Assembly: GCA_016210375.1 (NCBI GenBank)
Contig: JACQUH010000179.1
Location: forward strand, 1-8,815
Origin: Chloroflexota bacterium
Lineage (GTDB): Bacteria; Chloroflexota; Dehalococcoidia; Lucifugimonadales; JACPCL1
Direction: 5' to 3'
Length of the DNA: 8,815 nt
This document shows, piece by piece, positions 6,234 through 8,815 of this stretch; positions within the stretch are counted from its first letter, which is position 1; the number at the start of each line of letters is the position of its first letter. The translations under genes were made by a program, and so were the position numbers. The notes below the pieces were generated by a model, which was not told the DNA's origin, searched no databases, and saw only the letters and a program-made list of their open reading frames with translations.

Positions 6234-6394
6234 TGGTGTTTGACTATATAAAGTGCCTTTGCATCATGTCATTCTGAGCAAGCGGAGCGCGGCGAAGAAT
6301 CTCTCCTGGTGAGAGATTCATTCGGTCGGGCCGATTGCATCGGCCCTCCCTCAGAATGACAGAGTGGATGTCATGATAATTACTCAATTACCAT
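6234..6394. mobile_element. MITE-like palindromic insert inside the left arm of the composite element
   Basis: The insert separates CCTGGCACT (6223-6231) from GTGCCAGG (6397-6404), which are contiguous in the uninterrupted right arm (6685-6704). TA stands on both sides (6232-6233 and 6395-6396), as expected for a TA target duplication of the IS630/Tc1-mariner type. Inside are a perfect 12-bp inverted repeat TGTCATTCTGAG (6267-6278)/CTCAGAATGACA (6350-6361) and two further hairpins: GAATCTCTC (6297-6305/6311-6319) and GGGCCGAT-TGC-ATCGGCCC (6328-6346). The ends (TGGTGTTTGA and, inverted, ATGGTAATTGA) are also similar. GTCATTCTGAG...GAAGAATCTC resembles a repeat type common in several bacterial phyla. 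It has no coding capacity. Confidence 0.6.
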
Positions 6395-6604
6395 TAGTGC
6401 CAGGTCATGCAAGTCACCACCCCAAAGCAAACGGAATCGCACTTCGCGTCGAGTTGTGTTGGGGTAGCGTATGGGGTATCGTGTGGTAAAGGAAGCCCAA
6501 GGGTCTCCTCGGGCTACCCCGTTCGTCCCGATTGCATCGGGCCTCAGGGCTTGGGCCCACTCAGGACAGGTTTTCCCCCCAGGGGGTAAGGGGAGATTGG
6601 CAAC

Positions 6605-6645
6605 GTAAGTATTGGGACACGGCCTTACCGTGTCCCAATACTTAC
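6605..6645. repeat. Long perfect hairpin repeat (copy H3)
   Basis: GTAAGTATTGGGACACGG (6605-6622) is perfectly complementary to 6628-6645 around a CCTTA loop, an 18-bp stem. TTGGGACACGG resembles the CTGGGCACGG of H1, while the rest of the stem differs. A C/G-rich block, CCCCCCAGGGGG (6575-6586), lies 20 bp before it, recalling the CT-rich hairpins that accompany H1 and H2. It sits inside the composite element. Confidence 0.8.
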
Positions 6646-6820
6646 AAGAAGGGGTCTGTTTGCTTTGCAGTGGTAGCACCATCCCCTGGCACTAAAGTGC
6701 CAGGTTTTCAGTTCACTCAACCCCCGACTTTAGTCGGGGGGGGGCGGGGGACGCAGAACACGCCAAAGCGAATAGAACCACAACAAGAATATCCCGACCA
6801 GAACCAAAGAAGGAGTAGCA

Positions 6821-7636
6821 TTGACCGACCTCCCTGCCTCTGTCACCGGCCAAACCGCCCTGGAGGTGGCCGCCGCCACCCTGCGGCAGGTGGGCGCCAT
6901 GCTCAGGCACCGCTTCTACGAGGCCAAGGTGGTCTCCTACAAGGGGCCGTCGGACCTGGTGACAGACGTGGACCTGGAGGCGGAGCGCCGCATCCGGCAG
7001 GCGCTTTCGGCGGCGTTCCCCGAGGCCGCCATCCTGGGGGAGGAGCTGGGGGCCACGGGCGAGGGCGGCCTGCGCTGGATCATTGACCCCATAGACGGCA
7101 CCCGCAACTTCGCAGCGGGCGTCCCCCACTTCGCCACATCCGTGGCCCTGGCGCGGGACGGAGAGGTGCTCCTGGGAGCCACCTACGACGCCATGCGGGA
7201 CGAGCTGTTCCACGGGGTTAGAGGCGGCGGAGCCTACCTCAACGGGCGTCCCCTGGCAGTGAGCCGGCGTACCGCGTTGGCCCAGTGCCTCCTGGGGTTT
7301 GACATCGGCAGCATGGACCCCAAGGCCCTGCACGCCCTTCGCCTGGTGGAGCACCTGTGGCCGGGGATGCAGAGCGTGCGGATTATGGGATCCGCCACCC
7401 TGGGCCTTGCCTACGCCGCCGCGGGCAGGGTGGATCTCTACTTCCACCACACCCTGTCGCCGTGGGACGTGGCGGCGGGCCTGCTGCTGGTGCGAGAGGC
7501 AGGCGGACAGGTGCTGGACCGCCGCACGCAGCAGCCAGCCACCCTGGACAGCAGCGGTCTGGTGGCCTCAAGCCCTGCCCTGCTGGCAGAGTTCCTGCGC
7601 CTGACCCGGGGGCAAGGGTGGTACACGGCGGCATAG
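6821..7636 (+). CDS. Inositol monophosphatase family protein (SuhB/CysQ-like phosphatase)
   Basis: A 271-residue Mg2+-dependent, lithium-sensitive-type phosphomonoesterase, the normal family length. Metal and substrate motifs are all present: KGPSDLVTDVD (41-51), GEE with Glu74 (73-75), DPIDGTRNF (89-97, metal-binding Asp89 and Asp92), GSA (190-192) and SPWDVAAG with Asp216 (213-220). The family hydrolyses inositol phosphates, but also fructose-1,6-bisphosphate, 3'-phosphoadenosine 5'-phosphate or histidinol phosphate in different members; these motifs do not separate the substrates. It is probably cytoplasmic. The start is TTG at 6821, supported by AAGGAG (6810-6815) 5 nt upstream; no better ATG is available before the conserved region. 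No clear promoter was found in the repeat-rich DNA upstream. A CT-rich hairpin begins 9 nt after the stop codon. Confidence 0.92.
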   Translation: MTDLPASVTGQTALEVAAATLRQVGAMLRHRFYEAKVVSYKGPSDLVTDVDLEAERRIRQALSAAFPEAAILGEELGATGEGGLRWIIDPIDGTRNFAAGVPHFATSVALARDGEVLLGATYDAMRDELFHGVRGGGAYLNGRPLAVSRRTALAQCLLGFDIGSMDPKALHALRLVEHLWPGMQSVRIMGSATLGLAYAAAGRVDLYFHHTLSPWDVAAGLLLVREAGGQVLDRRTQQPATLDSSGLVASSPALLAEFLRLTRGQGWYTAA

Positions 7637-7644
7637 GGACATTC

Positions 7645-7721
7645 TCCCCCTTCCCGCGCGGGAAGGGGGACTACAGGGGGAGAGGTCAGATAGTACGCTA
7701 ACCTGTCCTGTCAATGACCAT
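7645..7721 (+). repeat. CT-rich hairpin (copy 5) with attached R1-type tail
   Basis: TCCCCCTTCCCG (7645-7656) pairs with CGGGAAGGGGGA (7659-7670). The tail reads CTACAGGGGGAGAGGTCAGA (7671-7690) and then, after about 18 nt, TGTCAATGACCAT (7709-7721), which is the reverse complement of the R1 core ATGGTCATTGACA. The order hairpin, AGGTC, core matches R1 copy a read on the plus strand (3563-3643), with small length differences. The hairpin follows the phosphatase stop but lacks a T-tract, so intrinsic termination is doubtful. Confidence 0.65.
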
Positions 7722-7799
7722 GACCGCTCGGCGTAAGGCCACACCGCGGAGCCCGCGACGGCGCCTCGCCCAAGCAAGACCGGCGGGAAACACGTACAA

Positions 7800-7829
7800 T
7801 TGACAACGGCGAGCCATCTTCACTAAACT
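7800..7829 (+). promoter_or_regulatory. Sigma70-like promoter of the yebC gene
   Basis: A perfect -35 TTGACA (7800-7805) is followed after 18 bp by TAAACT (7824-7829, 4 of 6 matches to TATAAT). Transcription would start near 7836, giving a leader of about 33 nt that includes AGAGGT at 7857-7862. Together with the repeat block between the genes, this suggests yebC is transcribed separately from the phosphatase gene. Confidence 0.5.
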
Positions 7830-7868
7830 CCAATCAGAAGGGTGACACCTCTCCGTAGAGGTAGACCT

Positions 7869-8630
7869 ATGTCCGGCCACTCCAAATGGAAGACCATCAA
7901 ACGGAAGAAAGGCGTCGCTGACGCTGCGCGAGGCCAGGTGTTCACCAAGCTGGCCCGGGAGATTGCCGTGGCCGCCAGGGCTGGCGGCGGCGACCCTGAG
8001 ATGAACTTCCGCCTCCGCCTGGCCGTCCAGAAGGCCAAAGAGGGCAATATGCCCATCCTCAACATAGAGCGGGCCATCCAGCGGGGCGCGGGCGCGGGGG
8101 GCGAAGGCCAGTCTACGCTGGAGGAAGTGACCTACGAGGGATACGCCCCAGGCGGGGCGGCGATCATGGTAGAGGCGGTGACAGATAACCCGACCCGCAC
8201 TGTGGCCGAGGTCCGCAGCATCCTGACCAAGGCCGGCGCCAACCTGGGTGAGCGCGGCTCCGTGGCCTGGAACTTTGACCAGCGGGGCGTGACCGTGGTG
8301 GAGGCCGAAGGCGCCAGGGCCGAGGAGCTGACCCTGCTGGCCATTGACGCCGGCGCGGAGGACTTTGACCAGGACGGCGACACCCTGGAGGTACGCACTC
8401 CACCAGAAACCTTTGAGGGCGTGCGCAAGGCCCTGGAGGACGCGGGAGCCACCATCATCCGGGCCGAGCTCTCCATGGTGCCCAAGACCACCGTCACGCT
8501 GGAAGCTAGGGCCGCGGCGCAGACCCTGCGCCTCCTGGACCGCCTGGAGGAGCTGGACGACGTGCAGCGCGTCTACACCAACGCCGACTTCCCGGAAGAA
8601 GTGCTGGAGGAGTACCAGAAAGCCAGCTAG
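7869..8630 (+). CDS. yebC: YebC/PmpR/TACO1-family protein
   Basis: A 253-residue cytoplasmic protein of the widely conserved YebC family. Members were first described as DNA-binding regulators (PmpR). More recent work on bacterial YebC and mitochondrial TACO1 supports a role at the ribosome in translating proline-rich stretches. The sequence shows the hallmark N-terminus MSGHSKWKTIKRKKGVADAARG (given here only to define the start), then FTKLAREI, NFRLRLAVQKAKEGNMP and ERAIQRGAG in domain I, EEVTYEGYAPGGAAIMVEAVTDN with NRT-like TRTVAEVRSI, and GSVAWNFDQRG leading into the C-terminal alpha/beta domains, ending in DVQRVYTNADFP. I chose ATG 7869 over the upstream GTG 7842 because the family motif begins there and AGAGGT lies 6 nt before it. 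In many bacteria yebC precedes ruvC; here a repeat copy follows and no ruvC start is visible before the window ends. Confidence 0.95.
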   Translation: MSGHSKWKTIKRKKGVADAARGQVFTKLAREIAVAARAGGGDPEMNFRLRLAVQKAKEGNMPILNIERAIQRGAGAGGEGQSTLEEVTYEGYAPGGAAIMVEAVTDNPTRTVAEVRSILTKAGANLGERGSVAWNFDQRGVTVVEAEGARAEELTLLAIDAGAEDFDQDGDTLEVRTPPETFEGVRKALEDAGATIIRAELSMVPKTTVTLEARAAAQTLRLLDRLEELDDVQRVYTNADFPEEVLEEYQKAS

Positions 8631-8663
8631 CGATGCTCCTGCCCGGCCGGAGGGGTTGAAACC

Positions 8664-8677
8664 CGATTCTGAAATCG
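8664..8677. repeat. Small hairpin after yebC
   Basis: CGATT (8664-8668) and AATCG (8673-8677) form a 5-bp stem with a CTGA loop, in the sequence AAACCCGATTCTGAAATCGTTG, 34 nt after the stop codon. It lacks a T-tract, so termination is uncertain. It is the only structure I see between yebC and the repeat motif at 8714. Confidence 0.3.
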
Positions 8678-8724
8678 TTGCTGCGAGCATAGGGCGCAGT
8701 GCACCGCACCCTTGTGGTCATTGA

Positions 8725-8815
8725 CTGAGTAACTATCTCAAAAGCTGTTTTGGCACCGCCCCCCGATGGTCATTAACAGAACAACCTGCCAATTCGGTTC
8801 CGACCTAACCCCCTC
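8725..8815 (+). repeat. Dispersed repeat R1 (copy b), cut by the window edge
   Basis: This copy aligns gap-free to the minus-strand copy at 3684-3594 (69 of 91 matches by my count), ending in GACCTAACCCCCTC exactly at the last base. By analogy with copy a, a CT-rich hairpin should follow just outside the window. It contains ATGGTCATTAACA (8766-8778). A second core-like motif, GTGGTCATTGACT, lies immediately before it at 8714-8726. Confidence 0.75.

Larger units (their letters stand above)
6187..6740. mobile_element. Composite non-coding inverted-repeat element with two-hairpin arms
   Basis: The outer 45 bp are inverted copies of each other. The left arm (6187-6231) is CCCCCGACTGAAGTCGGGGG, 16 nt, then CCTGGCACT; the right arm (6740-6696 on the minus strand) is CCCCCGACTAAAGTCGGGGG, 16 nt, then CCTGGCACT. 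About 38 of 45 positions agree. The homology continues inward: AGTGCCAGG...CAAAGCAAAC at 6396-6432 mirrors GTTTGCTTTG...CCTGGCACT at 6658-6693. The left arm is interrupted by a 161-bp palindromic insert (6234-6394). The centre (6433-6657) holds further hairpins, including H3 and CCCGATTGCATCGGG at 6527-6541. There is no transposase or credible protein; open frames crossing it read through the palindromes. It fills most of the 865-bp gap between ahbC and the phosphatase gene and is best seen as a MITE-like or otherwise dispersed non-coding element. Confidence 0.65.

Noticed and set aside
6450..6481. Promoter for the phosphatase gene (TTGTGT...TATCGT)
   Set aside because: The -35 matches only about half the consensus, and the site lies over 330 bp upstream inside a repeat element.
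6380..6682. 100-codon minus-strand frame in the composite element
   Set aside because: It reads through several palindromes and repeat modules, has no start signal and encodes low-complexity sequence.
7645..7670. Rho-independent terminator after the phosphatase gene
   Set aside because: The stem is strong, but it is followed by CTACAGGGGG and not a T-run, and the same hairpin occurs elsewhere as a dispersed repeat.
7698..8690. 330-codon open frame on the minus strand opposite yebC
   Set aside because: It is antisense to the unmistakable YebC protein and its promoter, has no motif of its own and no ribosome binding site worth noting.

Overview
The window looks like a metagenome-type contig from a GC-rich bacterium. 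It carries five convincing protein-coding genes, one gene fragment and unusually repeat-rich intergenic DNA. The hairpin repeats (CCCCCT-rich hairpins followed by an AGGTC tail, GACTGAAGTC hairpins, a GTCATTCTGAG-type palindrome), together with an AhbC-type radical SAM gene and a CocE-type hydrolase, would fit Chloroflexota (Dehalococcoidia-like). This placement rests on general resemblance, because no rRNA or other phylogenetic marker is present apart from YebC.

Layout from left to right. Positions 1-245 hold two hairpin repeats. Positions 246-809 (minus) encode a small secreted protein of unknown function with its own sigma70-like promoter. Positions 1015-1269 (minus) are a 255-bp relic of the radical SAM gene that lies intact 2.8 kb further right. 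Positions 1341-3227 (plus) encode a CocE/X-Pro dipeptidyl-peptidase-type serine hydrolase whose promoter starts about 10 bp beyond the relic. Positions 3228-3680 are non-coding and packed with hairpins. Positions 3681-5955 (minus) form a two-gene operon of radical SAM enzymes: an AhbC/NirJ-type protein followed, with an 8-nt overlap, by an AhbD-like SPASM protein. Positions 5956-6820 hold that operon's promoter and a roughly 554-bp nested inverted-repeat element. Positions 6821-7636 (plus) encode an inositol-monophosphatase-family phosphatase, and 7869-8630 (plus) encode a YebC/PmpR/TACO1-family protein with its own promoter. A repeat copy runs off the right edge.

How the genes work together. 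Only the radical SAM pair makes a clear functional unit. AhbC and AhbD catalyse the last two steps of the siroheme-dependent (alternative) heme pathway, converting 12,18-didecarboxysiroheme to Fe-coproporphyrin III and then to heme b. The first gene fits AhbC well. The second fits AhbD and the related TIGR04053-type family about equally, so the pathway assignment is an inference. The hydrolase, phosphatase and YebC genes are independent single-gene units.

The most unusual content is non-coding. One composite element (6187-6740) has two-hairpin inverted arms, and a smaller palindromic element appears to have landed in the loop of one arm hairpin at a TA. There is a set of long perfect hairpins with unrelated stem sequences but a shared layout. 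A short motif, ATGGTCATTGACA and variants, recurs in at least six intergenic places. No CRISPR array, tRNA, rRNA, defence system or transposase gene was seen.
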